64,000 bases of DNA from Solanum dulcamara (Eukaryota > Streptophyta > Magnoliopsida > Solanales > Solanaceae): the NCBI RefSeq assembly GCF_947179165.1, contig NC_077245.1, positions 21,179,740-21,243,739 on the forward strand. Reading direction: 5' to 3'. Under the pieces are notes generated by a model that saw only the letters and a program-made list of their open reading frames with translations, was not told the origin of the DNA and made no database searches. Shown here one piece after another: positions 1-13,130 of the stretch. The position numbers and the translations under genes are program-made. Within the stretch, counting starts at the first letter, position 1, and each line of letters starts with the position of its first letter.

Positions 1-221
1 AAGAGCTGCCCTCTCAAGCCCGATCATTACCTTTAATGCGAAAAGAATAGAATAGAGGCTTACAACATTTAATATGAATAACTCGCACACAAGGAATCAA
101 AAAAAGAAATTTATCCTAACAAGTATCTTGTAGCCTCTCGAAGATAAATACGGACGTCTACGTACCAATCCACAAAACTCTACTAAAAACCCTACTCTTT
201 AACTCATGAGACCTGAACATC
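1..221 (-). other. 5' leader of gypsy element L, cut by the window edge
   Basis: This is the untranslated leader of a minus-strand LTR retrotransposon whose 5' LTR lies at 237-2940; the coding part would lie left of the window. It resembles the leader of element A at 53400-53523: both carry, in minus sense, a run about an extension, a cut 'tctcgaagataaatacgg' versus 'tctcaaagaaaagtacag' block, then the primer site. No coding sequence is visible. The assignment rests on this similarity and on the adjoining primer binding site. Confidence 0.65.
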
Positions 222-233
222 GCTCTAATACCA
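222..233 (-). other. Primer binding site of element L (tRNA-iMet type)
   Basis: Read on the minus strand the 12 bases are TGGTATTAGAGC, one base from the TGGTATCAGAGC usual for plant gypsy elements primed by initiator-Met tRNA. A 3-base spacer separates it from the LTR end at 237. This fixes the orientation (minus) and the LTR boundary. Confidence 0.8.
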
Positions 234-236
234 ATT

Positions 237-2940
237 TGTCACGACCCAAAAACTGAGTTCATAATGGAACACATACCAAACCCCAACTTGATTTATAAGC
301 CGAAAAGTAAAACCATATGAGACTCCTAGATGAAAGTCAGGCAACAAATAAACTCAATGAAAAGGACACAATGAAATTATCCCAAAACCTGGTGTCATAA
401 CTTTAGGAGCATCTAAACACAAATATGAGTCTGATCACATATTATAAGTCTCTGAATATAGAAAAGACTGAAAATAAAAGATGGACTAGTGGTAGTCCGG
501 ATCCCAAGATCTCACCACTGATCTGATGATAATGTATTCGTTATAATCAACTACCGTTCTAGACACCCTGACTAGTATCTATATAAAAAGGGTCACAGAA
601 GTAAGGGTGATTACAATCCATATGTACTCAGTAGGTTTAACCGACTGAGTATAAGGAATTAATCAAAGGAACGCTTCCACCTACACCTAGAAAAGTCTCA
701 CTCAGACTACACTACCGCTAATTTGTATAGAACGGCGCGATTGAAGTAAATATATAAATACAGCTTTATATCATAGTTAAATAAATAGGTGAAGTATCAT
801 AGGTATCAATGCACTGTAAAAGGATGTCACAGAACCTGTCGTATACACCTGCCGAGCTGTGCTACCAGGAAAGACCCATAGGGGTCTCGCAGACCAAATA
901 TCTCATCATAATCTCAATGTATCAACTACCTCACCATGCAGCTTGTGGACAAGGACTCATAATACTAATATCTCTCTCACTCGCCACCTACTCGTATTCA
1001 AGGGATCACAATGTATCCACTACCCTAACGCAAAACTACCTTGGTCAGGGACTAAAGATACAAGGGTTTAAATGTGTCAGATTTTCTTTCTCAAAAAGAA
1101 TTTTCACAGATCTCAACTTCCCAATGATCAATGATAATATGAATGATGATGAATGCATTCACATCATATAAGTCATGGAGGTAATTTACAACTTAACATG
1201 TATTACAAGGTTCAAAGTTTTCAAAACTTAACCTAAACATGATATTCACCCTTAATAGACAGTAATGGGAAGGAAATGCCTCAAATTAAGTATTCACCCC
1301 TTTTTCAACAATATCTCAATACTCAAGCATGATCAAAAACCCCAACTCAGCCTCTCAGGCGGGTATCCAAGTCAAATAACCACTTCACATCTCTAACTCA
1401 GTTAATTCATGAATTACATATTCTCAATCACAAATAAAATATCACATAAAGCCCCGACACGAGCAACACAACACATATAAGCCCCCACACAATTATCACA
1501 ATATAAATTATCTTTCCCAAACTACACTACTACCCCATTCCAAAATCTATAACATAGAATTTGATTAATCACCCAACTCAGACCCAAGAAGGTTAGCCAA
1601 CTACCTCAATTGAAGAAACCGTACTCAAACGCTCTATTGAATGATCAACCTTTGAATTCAACGCCCGAAATGATAACCCACTATCAAGAATGAAATATAT
1701 GCGTCATAAGGAGTCCAATGACACCCATATTAATAGGCTTCGAAACTGAGGGTAAAACAGTTAGAAAATTGATTAATTTCAAAAAGGGTCAAATCTAAAA
1801 TTTTATTATAAAATCATGTTCTACTATAGTAAGAAACTCAAGGTTGAAAAACCCATAAAAATAGAGTACAAAATGAGTTAGAAATCACCAACTTTCATAA
1901 ATTTGAATTAGGGAAGAACAAGAGGTTTGGGAGTTTGAAACTAAAATTTAGGAATTAAAATCATCAAATAATTAATGAAAAAGGAAGGCTTTACGTTAAA
2001 AATAACTTATCCAATGATTTTACTCGAACACCTCTTCTCAAAATCTCCCCAAGAAGATCAAGAACTCAAAAATGGTGAAAATAGGGTTTCTCCCGAAGTT
2101 GAACATTGTTCAGGCACAAATTAGGCAACATGATTGCGAGTTACTAATCCTCGCGATCGCGAACCCCCCTCTCATGATCACGAAGACAAGTTCTTCGACA
2201 CATCGCAATCACGTGGCCTAAGGTCGCGATCACGATGAATAATGGAGAGTTGCACCAGAACCAGAAACAACAGCTGAAACACAATCCAAAATGCTCTCGA
2301 TTGGACCCTCGAAAATCATCCGAAGTTTGATAAAAATAAGCGGAATATGCTACTCTACTAAATTCGATATTCCAAACTCAATGGAATCATCATACTTTTG
2401 AAAAGAAGTAATTTTGACCAAAATACTCTTCCGGGCCCCTTATTGGCCTAAAACTTAACTTTTGGCCTAAAAATTCAAAACGACGATTAAGGTACCGGGG
2501 CTCTAAGTCAATGTTCAACTAAACCAAACTCGACGTTCTAGACGCAACATAACTGATAGAATTCTCATCCGACGCTCGGATCTCAAAACTTTGACCGAAG
2601 TCAAACCAACTCATTTAAAACCTCACTGTTCAACTTGAGACCTCAAATTCACATATTAACCCCAAATATGATTATGATGACTCTCCTAGACTAATTTCCA
2701 CATTCCGAGGCTGATGAAACTAACAAAATCTCATTTTGAGACCCGTAGCTCTGATTGATCTCGAAAATCACTTTTTTAACTCTTAACTTTATAAACTCAT
2801 GAATTGCCCATTTCACTAACTATTAAGGCTTTACATATTCAACCACACAAACTGAACAAATCATACTCGGGGGTACTAATGCTAGGGGTAAAATGGTAAT
2901 TTCATGCAAATTTTAAAAAATGACCCTCAGGGTCATTACA
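237..2940 (-). repeat. 5' LTR of gypsy element L (about 2.7 kb)
   Basis: On the minus strand the block opens TGTAATGACCCTGAGGGTCA (at 2940) and closes GGGTCGTGACA (at 237), the classical TG...CA ends of solanaceous chromovirus LTRs, and is followed at once by a primer binding site. The opening contains the inverted repeat TGACCC/GGGTCA. A CG-rich patch at about 2128-2240 repeats words such as CGCGATCGCG in an otherwise AT-rich LTR. The open frames near 809-1171 have no family resemblance and are not called. No TSD can be tested because the other end of the element is outside the window. Confidence 0.8.
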
Positions 2941-4869
2941 GTAACAAAAAAGTCTTCCCTCTCTCTCTTATATTTTCAAACTCCTTCTTGCAAAGTCAAT
3001 AATTACAAAAAACAACTTAATATTTTGTTGACAAAATTGTTGATTATAAATAAAAAAGATGACTTTTTGTTGATATCCCATCTATCATATTTTTGAATTG
3101 GCATGAAACGTATATTTTCAATGACTACTTCATTCTTCAAACCCCGCCTTTCTTCCAAATTATTTCTTTATGCTTCTAACAACTTAATAACTTAAGAATG
3201 TATATAAATTATTTTTCATTATAATAAGAAATCTTTGTAATATTATAAAAAAAAGGATTCATCAACCTAGTTTGTTTGTTTGTTTTAATTATCATCATTT
3301 AGTAAAAGATGTCATATTCGTTGCATTTAAGCACATACTTCTAAATCTTATAAGTGTTATTGCTTAATTTTTTATGATGTTATGTAACTTTATTTAAGTA
3401 TTAGTAGTTACCCCTTAATATATATTTTATTTACTTAAGCATGTGTTAGTATGTATTTATATTAAAGAGTATTCTTTCTAGAAAGCCCAAAAAAATATAA
3501 GGAAGAAAGTATTCTAGTTAACCACCCCAAATTCTTATATTAATTGATCCGTTAAATTAGCAATGACACAACATTATTGCTTCACTTTTAGGTAAGAATA
3601 AATACCCATTGTATCCCATCATATCTCTTCTATGATTTGGTCATCACTAAAAACAAAAACTATTTTGAAAAGAAAATCACATTTTTTCAAAGATGCCATT
3701 TCAATTTCAAATGTGTCTTTTGTTTGCATTTAATAAAAAACTCAAAAGAACAGCTTCTAAAACAGCCCCAAAGTCCAAAAACTTGAAAAAAAATTTGATG
3801 CACATGGAAATTTTTTCAGTTCGATTCTTTCATCCATATTAATTTCTTCCATCAAAATTGTTGACTTCTTACAAATAACATTGTTTTTCTTTCTTTCTTT
3901 CTTTGTCAAAATTCAAATGGACATTAATTCCCGCTCAATTGAACATAACTTTACAATTCTTCTCCTATAAAATACAACCTTACCATTCTTCATAAAGAAA
4001 AAAGAAGAAGAGTAGGAGAACCTTACATCTTCATAAAAAAAGAGAAAAAAAAGGCTTGTACAGTCACAAGAACACTACTCTCTTGTATTTGCATGTCATC
4101 TTAAAAAGCATATTCAATTTGTCTTCTCAATCAATTTTATTTCATGAACGAGGTTAGATTCGAGACTTAAAAATGTCCCTATTCACTACTCCGAAAAGGT
4201 GAAAACTGACTTTATTCTTTACTTTGTACTGTTTTTCTTTCTCTTTTGTTGACAAGGTTTTGAGTATAGAAAAAATGTTATAGTGTTGCTAGTATGGCAC
4301 ATTGGTAAAATATGTCTTGGTGAGATTTGCTTATATTAAGATTTGCAACAAAAGAGAGTCATTTTATTAAGTTGAATGTATACATTTCGTTTTATGTATA
4401 TTGGACTCATTTTTCTAAAAGTTGTATTTATGAGCATGTATTAAAAGTCAAGTTTGGATTTTGTCTTTCTCAAGAATATTTAATATGTCTTTTATTAGGA
4501 TGTCAAACTTCATGGTTATTGAACATATTAAATATGTGGAATTTTTTTAGTTTGAACAATTTTTTTTAAAAGGGGCATCATAATTTTATTTCAAGTTCAA
4601 CATACTCATAAAAGATGTTTTTCAAAGCATGCACTCATTTCATGTACGTGAACCATATTTTAGTGCATTTCGTGCAAAAACCTTTGTTCAACAATGTTGT
4701 TTTAAACAAGTGATCATTTCTTATTATTTTTTAAAACAAAAAGAGCAAAAGTCATTTCATTCCAAATATAATAGAGTTTTCAAATGTTAAAATATTTTTC
4801 AACTTACTTGCTCGATTTTTCAAAATCTTTAGCACTTATATTTAGTTTTAACTAATTAAAATAAGTTTG
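2941..4869. other. AT-rich spacer, no gene recognised
   Basis: AT-rich sequence with many short poly-A and poly-T runs. A TATA-like word with a following purine-rich tract (about 3966-4020) looks promoter-like, but no convincing coding exon follows. The longest frame (4327-4569, plus) is AT-driven and resembles nothing. Part of this stretch may be the body of the Tat-like LTR whose end is at 4870-5121. Confidence 0.5.
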
Positions 4870-5121
4870 GCCTGTAACCATTTTTAACGGATCTTAAAGG
4901 ATGCTTAATTCCTTCCCTTTAGGATAATTAGAACACTTACCTAGAATCACATAAGTTAAGTAGATCATTAATTGGAGTTAATTTTAGCATTACCTTAGTT
5001 TAATATATAGGTGTCCAAATTTACCTCTAAAATAATTAGGTGGCGACTTGTTAAGTTAAATAATTTAGGAATTACCAATATGTTGTACATTATTTGGCGC
5101 GAGTTAAAAGGGGGTATAACA
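4870..5121 (+). repeat. Tat/Ogre-like LTR 3' end, relic
   Basis: The stretch has the order of landmarks typical of the ends of plant Tat/Ogre LTRs: 'gatgcttaattccttccct' then 'ggataattagaacacttacc', then 'attaggtggcgactt', closing 'aagggggtataaca'. The same landmarks occur on the minus strand in element X at about 22350-22500. No internal region follows; another LTR relic abuts it at 5122. Its left boundary is not visible. Confidence 0.5.
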
Positions 5122-6466
5122 TGTACTTATTAATTTTTTTCATTGTATGAATGGGTGTATGTGATTATGTGAACTGATCATTTACTGGCATGTTTTGTGA
5201 TGAACCCGTTCTTGTGATATAATGTGGTCTATTGTTGGTAGTTTGTGGTTGATTTGCATAATTGAATCGGGTGTCATGTTTTGACATATAATTAGATTGG
5301 GTTTCACATTCTGATATATTTTTGAATTGGATATCACGTTTCGACATGTTATTGGATCTTGTCTCACGTTCCGATATATATATGGCTGAATTGGGTCCCA
5401 CAAGAGGGCCAAGTGTGTGTGTGGATGGTCCCATGAGAGGACCCGATGGTATCTGTATTCTGTATAATAGTGAGGGTAGTTGTTAATAAGCTAGAGAAAA
5501 GGACTTATAAAGGAACCCGTTGAATTATGGTATATTTTTATAATGAACTGCGAGTCTGTATAGAATTATTTGTGGGTACGATGGTGGATCTTGTTAGGCC
5601 TAGATATGATATATGTGATATTCTATATTTTTCAGGTTTAGGGGTAGAGGTTGCTTGTTGGCAGGGAGTCGTCCTCTTTAGGTTTTCAATCAGAGATAGT
5701 GGTGGTAATAGTTATTACAAGAATGCGTAGCTAGCTATGAGGTATGGTCATGGGATGGCTAGGATCTTATGTTGTGAGACAACGGGGTCAAGACCAGTGA
5801 TAGTTGTGTGAACCATTGAGTGGATAAGGTGGGTTGCTGGTAACTGTTGGAGTGAAGTGAGCAGTAGTATGGTGGGCCCATAACACACAGGTCTCAAGTT
5901 TGTAAACCAGAATTGGTAGTGAATCTGTGGTTATTAGAGTGGTGAAAACTGTAGTGTGAGAGTAAGGAGTTTAATAGCAGGTTGGGTGGGCAAGCTTATA
6001 AAGCTTAGTTGCTATGATCTTTCTTATTTTTCTATACCTATATTATGCGGTGGGTATGAGATTGATTGATAATGTCTACCAGTACGTGTTGTTTGTATTG
6101 ATACTACTCTTGCTATGTCACTTGGCATAGTCTGGTTGCAGGGTCAATGAGTTTCCTAGGTAAAGACGAAGATGATGTTCCGACAGCTCCTACTTTTCCA
6201 TTCCTGTTGTTGAAGCTGTGTCTTTCATTTGTATTATGTCTTGCTTTTGTAGAGCTCTTGTACCTGTTTTAGACTAGCATCCTTGGGGTATTAAGTTTTG
6301 TTTTTGTATAAACACTGATTTACTACCGACTTAAATGAATTTTTTTACCTTTAATGCTTGAGTTGTTATAAATTTTGCAATGCTTTTCGTATAAAGGGTT
6401 AAGGGTTCTCCTACACAGGTCATAGAGTAGGTGCCCGCACGACCTAGTGGGTTGGATCGTGACAGA
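5122..6466 (+). repeat. Chromovirus LTR relic G (plus orientation)
   Basis: The right end reads GGATCGTGACA, a chromovirus LTR terminus, preceded by 'ctcctacacaggtcatagagtaggtgcc'-type sequence. Parts of 6000-6466 match, in reverse complement, the relic F at 9861-10300 (for example the block around the words for 'caagagtagtatca'). Near 5260-5445 it carries the same reiterated GGGTGTCACATTCCGACA-like and GGTCCCATGAGAGGACCC words as the LTR of element A. The left boundary is a guess (first TG after the Tat-like end). No TSD or internal region was found, so it is a solo LTR or a truncated copy. Confidence 0.5.
5265..5400. repeat. Degenerate tandem repeat in LTR relic G
   Basis: About four units of roughly 35 bp built on 'attgggtgtcacgtttcgaca'-like words, each separated by an AT-rich spacer. 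The minus-strand frames across it (5165-5434, 5182-5412) are only translations of this repeat. Confidence 0.6.
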
Positions 6467-6688
6467 AACTATTCGTGCTTCGCGTGGTTATAAGAAAAAT
6501 TAATAAATTACAATATTACATTGTTTATATATAAATTCTATATATTGATAGTTTCTTGTTTTAAATGAAGTATTATGTAATATTTATATTTAGGTTTGTG
6601 TTAGAGAATATAATATCTTCATCCTGGACATGATACTTCATTCATTTTTCTTCAATATGTAAAATCAAAATTCTTTGTAAATATGTAA

Positions 6689-6711
6689 ATATATATATAT
6701 ATATATATATA
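6689..6711. repeat. (AT)n microsatellite
   Basis: Uninterrupted AT dinucleotides, about 11 units. Confidence 0.9.
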
Positions 6712-8569
6712 AAGTGGTGAAGTAAATAAAATGATTATAGCTTATATTTTGAAACAATAATCTACAGGATTAAGTTGAAAATATTATTTTTTATTTAAAA
6801 TTTCTCTATCTTTTGTAGGGGTACGATCTTCTATTCAAATATTGATTTCTTAATAAAAAGACTTTTGAACTTTTACGTTGTGACTTTACTATTACATGTG
6901 CTTACTATATTCTTTTATATATTAAATAAATATTTTTAAAATTTATGGGGAAAAAATAGGAGTTATGAATAATATTGAAGAGTAGAAGCTATAAAGAAGA
7001 TAAAGAGCTATGAGTTACTAACAACTTGAATGTATACTATTATTAGACATTAAATACATTAATCATTATGCACTGATTTCATTTGTAAAAATAAATAAAA
7101 GAACAACAAAAATAAGGGACAAAATTAAATAAAGAAAAAAAAAGGTAAACGATTTGTCTGCATATGTAAGAGGTGTGTTACTTGACTATTTCAAAAATCA
7201 CAATTAAATAATATATAGACATAAATTTTCATAGTTATATAATTAAGACATACAAACATACAAAAAAAAACAACCTACACTATTACATTCATAATATAAT
7301 AAAAAGAAAAAAAATTATAAATACATTTCAACCAACAAAAGAATAGCTACAAAAATAAAATTTACATACATAAAAGAATAAACAATGATAATATAGAATA
7401 AAATGTTTCATTTTAATTTTCATTGTGAAAAAAATAAAAATAAAACTCATCATCATAATTCTTTTGGGTGAAATAAGATAATTATATAAATTATGCTTCA
7501 TAATAAAAATAGGATCCTAGTACGCTAAATGAGTAGTATTGTCAATAAGTGTAGCTAAATTACTATTACAAGCCAAACTAAAAACAATTCTAGCCAAAAT
7601 AATTTCTAATTATGCTTCAAAAAGTTTCCTTCCAGGCCTTCCCTTGCAAGTAGATCCATCACCATATTTCGCTCGCCAAAGTTATGTCAAAGTTCTTGTC
7701 ATATGCTACTATTTAAAGAATATTTTAATATATAATTATGAATAAATAAAATAAATTATTAAATGATAATAACATAAAACACAAGAGAAATATATACAAT
7801 TGTTAATACAATAGTAGTTTAATTTTATATATGACTTTGTTTCATATTTCTTTATCATTTTGATTCCCTTTTCTCATTGAAAATTAAATTTATATATCCG
7901 TCATATATAATGAAGTCACTCCAACATCATCAAATTAAACCATGTTCAATTAAATCATTGATAAAAAAAATCTTGATGTGAAATTATTGTTTGTCTTCTT
8001 AAAATAAAACTCGTCATCATCATCAAAAAAAACTTGGCATTACGTATTATAATTTCAATAAGAATTTAAAGTTACAAAAATAATAATACTAAATGTCTAA
8101 TTGCAATAGAGAAAGATGGATAATTATATTAGACATATCAAATCACTTTACTTCATGAAAATGAATTATGCATCTATGATCTAACAATCTTCATTATAGA
8201 TCTCTCTCCTGCAAAATCAAATCAAAGAAGATGAAAAAATGATCAACCAAAAAGACAAAAGATGAAGCATAAGGAGAAATGAAAATAAAATAATCATCAT
8301 ATAAGTCTCAAAATAGATTTTTATAAGAGTGATTTTACGGTGTCATCAATTTGTATATTTAATTATTTGAGGGTTATGAATATGAAAGGTTAGGAGTTAT
8401 GGACATTACTACTATTAATTAAGAGCGGAATATATGTATTAAGGAGATGATTTTATAAAATAAAATAATTGAAAGAAATGAGAGAAAAATGCCCAAAAAA
8501 GGAGAAAAAAGATAAATATAAATGGAAGTCATAAAGAGGTGACACATCACTTTGTCTATGATCCTCCTT

Positions 8570-8614
<45 letters not shown>
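8570..8614. repeat. Compound (TA)n(GA)n microsatellite
   Basis: About eleven TA units run directly into about eleven GA units, with no interruption at the switch. Confidence 0.9.
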
Positions 8615-9860
8615 AGTTGAATGAATGTTTAAATAACGAACACATTAACGGTGTGTTAGAGATTGAGAAAAATTATTTTCAATTTTCTCATAATTAATTA
8701 GTTAATAATTAAAAAAGAATTATTGAAATAAGTTCGTTAAAAGTAAGAAAAATAGCGTTTCGAATTGTGTGTGACCTATTCAACACATATCATCTTCACC
8801 CTAGTCATAACCCTCATCCCACCACCCTACACCCTCCTACCTTCACCTCTCATGATATTATCTAATTATATATAAATACTTTCAGAATAATATCTTTTTT
8901 ATTTATTATCAAAAACACAGACAAAAGAAAATCACTCATTTTCTAAAATATATTATTCAAAAAAATATATTTCTCCCTACCGAACAGGCGAACACGCCCA
9001 AAAGTTTGTTATAAAAGTTATGGTGAAACTTCAAGCCACGTTGTTGAATCCTTCAACTATAGTGCATGTAGAAATAATGCAAGCTACTTGATAGACATAT
9101 CTGATTGCTTGAGACCTATATAAGGCAATCAGACACAAATTGCAAAAAAATATAAAAGAAAAAAGACAAAAGCTTTTATCTTCTAATTCAACAGCAGAAT
9201 CCGATCGACAACAAAGTTAATATATTTAAAATGATGATTAGCCTCTAATTAAACCGTTATCTTGTTTTTTAAAAGAATAAAAGATTGTCGGAAATAATTT
9301 TTGATAGAAGAAAAAAGGGAAAATATTATTATGTACAGAAAATATACTTTTTTTTCTCTTTGGTCATTGTTTTGTTCATAATATTGTAGTACCACCAGTG
9401 ACTTAGCATTTGTCGTGTAGCAATTGTTCTGCAAGTTTTTTTTTTTAAAAAAAATAATTTATTTGGAGTAGTTATACATTTAAAAGGATATAGTGATAGT
9501 GTATAGCGAGTAAATTTCTTAAATGGTCACTCAAATTAAAAAAATTATGAAGTAAAGTCAATTTATTTTATGTTGTATCAATAAAAATATTCAATTTTAT
9601 CTGTCATATCTTTAAAAAATTACTAATATCGAATTGTAAACGAGAATTTCGAATATCCTTGTTGACATCATCCAGTTTATATAATAACTAGTTTAGAGTA
9701 CGTATTTTATACGTGTGCAACGTTAATTAATAATAAATGTATATAAAAAGAACAAATTATTAGGTCTAAGTTATATTTTTTGTGTACAATTATTTCAAAA
9801 GAATAATATAAAACTTTTAAGGTAAAAAATGTACTAAAAGTGTATATAATAGTCTCTTGT

Positions 9861-11028
9861 TGTCACGATTCTACCCACCAAGTCGTGCGGTTACCTACTC
9901 TAATACCTAGATAGGAGAACCCTCAACCCCCAATTGATTATAACATGTGGAAAGGAAACGAATCGTAAGATAACACCCTAAATGGTTATGAAATTACCAT
10001 AGCATCAAGCTTCCAAATTAATTTACCAAAAAAAAACATACTAACACCCCTAAGAAAGTTGTTTAAACAGATACAAGAGCTTCTAAGAATACGGTGTATA
10101 AATAAAATAATGACACAACTCCCACCACAAGAAAGAAAGAGTAGAAGCTATGGAAGATGATCATCGTCTTCACCTTTGAAACATCAGTGACCCTACAACC
10201 AAACTATACCAAGTGGCATAACAAGAGTAGTATCACTAGAAACAATATGTACTGCTAGGTATCATCGGCCAACCTGAAGCCCAACACATAATATAAAAAA
10301 AATATTTAGAAGAATGCATGCAATAAGAAATGCACCACCCAAATCTTTATCCACGTGCTCTTACCATCCTAGTTACCTAAACTATAACTAGTACACTTGA
10401 TTCCAACCTCCTACCCTATTCTACTGCCAACTCTACCATTGATCAAAGCCTAACCCTTCTATCACATAGAGGAGTTCCTGAATACATACCACCACTACGT
10501 CTGTTTATCTAGTCTACCTCTCTTACTCAAGCTCTCACGCCAACACCCTGACCCTTGACTATTTAGTAACCCACTTGCAAGACTGTTGAACTACAACGGT
10601 TTGGCTTCTCTATACGGGATCCATTGCTGGTCTACTATGGCAGGACCTAACCCTCTATAATGGTCCTTCCATGGCGGAATTTATCCCGCCATAGTGGCTT
10701 GCATGGAATCAGAAGCTCTGACATTATCCTCATACCCTCATTATCACTTACAACAGGACTGTAACATAATCGACTCTAAGTCACCAAATACCAACTCAAC
10801 AACACAACAATTACTCTCCACTTGATCATACACAACCTTATACCTAATTATATGAAATAAAACAGACAACCACAATTTAGTAAAACAGCTGATACATGCA
10901 TAATCACATCACGAATATAGCATCACTCAAACTTCCATTCCTTAACTTGAATCAGTTTACATAATGGGCATGATTAATCACACTTACAACAATCAATTGG
11001 TTCTCTTTATATGTTTCTAAGTATATTT
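9861..11028 (-). repeat. Chromovirus LTR relic F (minus orientation)
   Basis: The left end TGTCACGATTCTACCCACC is a chromovirus LTR end in minus orientation. About 10050-10280 is related to relic G in reverse complement. A GC-rich patch at 10610-10705 reiterates 'cgccatagtgg' and 'ccatggcgg' words. Its right end is cut by the 3' LTR of element A; a possible continuation beyond A near 57541 ('cctcgccatagcg') is only suggestive. Confidence 0.5.
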
Positions 11029-11650
11029 TATCACGACCCCAACCCATCGTGACTAGAACCCCTACTAAACCTCCGGTAGGAGAACCATTATTTAGACCCA
11101 AATAATAATTCTCACAAGAGATAGACAATTTAAAGATGCGGAAACAGGTTAAATAATAAAAACAAAGGTTGAGTTCCCATAAACTCAGAATAATCTAGTC
11201 AATAACCTAACGATGCAGAAATTAATACCTAGGAACCAAAAGTCATTGTACCAAAGCATTATACTAAACAAGTCTAAACATGGGGGTGCAACCTCAAAAG
11301 TCATAAAACAACAAGTCTGAAGTCTAAGTCCTGAAAGAAGAAATAAGATAAGAAGAGCCCATGGTAGCCTGGTAAAACTGGCTCACCCTTGAACTCTGCC
11401 AGCTAGTGGTCTTCTATTCAAGGTCTCTATGCAGCTGACTGAATATGCCTGTACTCAACAAAGACATAGAAAGTTTAGTATTGGTACACAAAGACAATAG
11501 TACAATGGTAGGATCACGTGGTTATCCTGTCGGAACGTAATATCCTATCCAAAGCTTGTGTCAAAATGTGACACTCGATCTAAATGTGTGTCAAAAAGTG
11601 ATACCCAATCCAAATGTGTGTCGGAATATGACACTCTATCCAAGAATACA
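11029..11650 (-). repeat. Element A 3' LTR, left piece
   Basis: This runs parallel to 55690-56506 of the 5' LTR: both start with (t/g)TCAC(g/a)ACCCCAACCCA and share 'caagagatagacaatttaaaga' and the 'gtgtgtcg(g)aa..tgacac' word repeats. It lacks about 190 bp present in the other copy, including the CG/CA/TA run. It is cut at 11650 by element C; the TSD ATACA is at 11646-11650. Confidence 0.8.
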
Positions 11651-11699
11651 CACCTGGAGTCATGTTGACTGATGACAAGCAACGCTAATATGAGAGGTT

Positions 11700-12700
11700 C
11701 TGAAAATGGACCCACAACAGTTTTAGGGTGGGAAGACTGAGGATGCACATGAGTTACTGACCATATGTCAAGAATTCTTGGAGACAGTGGGGTTAGCTAA
11801 GACCCACGAAGTTTGTTATACTACACTCTAGTTATGTGGGCTAGCTAGACAGTGGTGGAGAGTGTATCTGAGTTCCAGGCCATTTGGGTCACACCGGGTG
11901 ACTTAGGATGAGTTTGCTAGTGCCTTTTATAACCGTTTCATCCCTTGGTGTGTGAGGGAAGAGATCCGATTATGGTTTGAGAGTTTGATGTAGGAGGGTC
12001 TTATATTTGCTAAGTATGAGACTCATTTCTATCAGTTGTCCAAACATGCCATGATTGTCCTTTCTGATAAGACAGAGCGAATTCACAAATTTATGTGAGG
12101 ACTAAACTATTACATTCGTAAGCAGTGTTTCAACCCGCCCGTGAAGGTGCTTCCTTCCAGTCCATCGTGGGTGTTGCCAAGAAGGCGGAGTTGATGGAGA
12201 GAGAGGAGTTTGGGGACCCTAAGAGAGCCCATGCTTCTGGTCAGTTTTCCAGCATAGAGGAGCAGTTCATGTATCTATGCCGGCTTCTGAGGATGGTCAG
12301 ACACCTTATGGGTCCTATAGTATAGGTTAGAGTTACGAGGGGTCACAATAGAGGCTGGTGAGCCGGGGTGGTTATACAGGTTCCTCAAGTTCATCGTAAA
12401 GGTTTTCACACGAGAAAGCATGTTATACTTGTGAAGATTTGGATTATCTTTCATGGCAGTGTGCATCTTAGTATCGAGGAGGAACCCATCCTAGTTCTAC
12501 AATTTCAGTTAGAGGACCAGTGCCACCGATTAGAGTCGAGGTAGAGCCCAAACTAGTAGAGGTGGGCGCATTCCTGGTAGGGGTGCTGATGGTGCTATAG
12601 TCCCTTAAGAAGGAGGTAGAGGTGCTGTGTAGGTCGGAGATTGTAGGGGAGATCAGTGTTATAATTTTTCGGAGATACCCGAGGCTGAGGCTTCCAATAC
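11700..12700 (+). pseudogene. Element C gag (capsid/nucleocapsid), broken
   Basis: Gag coats the RNA in the cytoplasmic particle of an LTR retrotransposon. Recognisable stretches are the capsid region with RQWWRVY (about 11850), and REGASFQSIVG...AELMEREEFGDPKRA at 12143-12232, a signature of the chromovirus gag. A CCHC zinc knuckle lies at 12421-12462 (C-x2-C-x4-Y-x4-C), with the metal-binding His replaced by Tyr. Several stops (TAG, TGA) and frame changes interrupt it, and the N-terminal part is missing at the truncated 5' edge. It cannot give a working Gag. Confidence 0.75.
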
Positions 12701-12719
12701 AGTTTCACATGTATCATCC

Positions 12720-13130
12720 CAATCTGCCATCGACCTGCATCTGTGTTATTTGATCTAGGGTTTAAATTTTCCTTTGTGTCTGCCTATTTTGCATCTCACT
12801 TTGATTTGACCTATGATCGTATGTCTATGCTTGTTCATGTTTCTACAACCATGGGTAAGCCCTTAGTAGTGGATTGAGTATATCAATCCTATCTTATTTC
12901 CTTGGCCGGATATGATACTTGGGTAGATATGATTATTCTAGGGATGGTAGATTTTGATGTGATATTGGGTATGTATTGGTTTTCTCCCTATCATGCTATT
13001 TTTGGTTGTTATGCTAAGACTGTTACCTTAGCAATACCTGGTGCCCCAAGGATTGAGTGGAAGGGTACTAATGGCTCCTATCCTAGTAAGGTTATCTCAT
13101 ATATTCGTGCTCAGATGTTGATTGATAGAG
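12720..13130 (+). pseudogene. Element C aspartic protease, broken
   Basis: The retropepsin domain processes the Gag-Pol polyprotein. The active-site region is at about 12744-12790 (LFDLGFKFSFVSAYF; families usually have D-P-G-S/A), so the catalytic Asp is still present but its neighbours have changed. The downstream flap region with [16 protein letters not shown] and [12 protein letters not shown] at 12950-13040 reads in a different, open frame (12902-13474) that continues into the reverse transcriptase. A stop near 12876 separates the two parts. Confidence 0.7.

Larger units (their letters stand above)
6467..9860. other. AT-rich spacer, no gene recognised
   Basis: About 3.4 kb of very AT-rich DNA lying between the facing ends of LTR relics G and F. 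It holds microsatellites at 6689 and 8570. A less AT-rich patch at 7620-7690 gives a short peptide on either strand (plus 7539-7745), which I do not recognise. A 23-codon frame starts at 9020. Nothing here supports a gene call. Confidence 0.5.

Noticed and set aside
809..1171. 120-codon plus-strand frame
   Set aside because: It lies within the LTR of element L on the strand opposite to the element, and has no family resemblance.
9098..9131. Short hairpin CTGATTGC...GCAATCAG, considered as a small RNA or terminator
   Set aside because: Eight-base arms around a 16-base loop are expected by chance in this much AT-rich sequence, and nothing near it supports a transcript.
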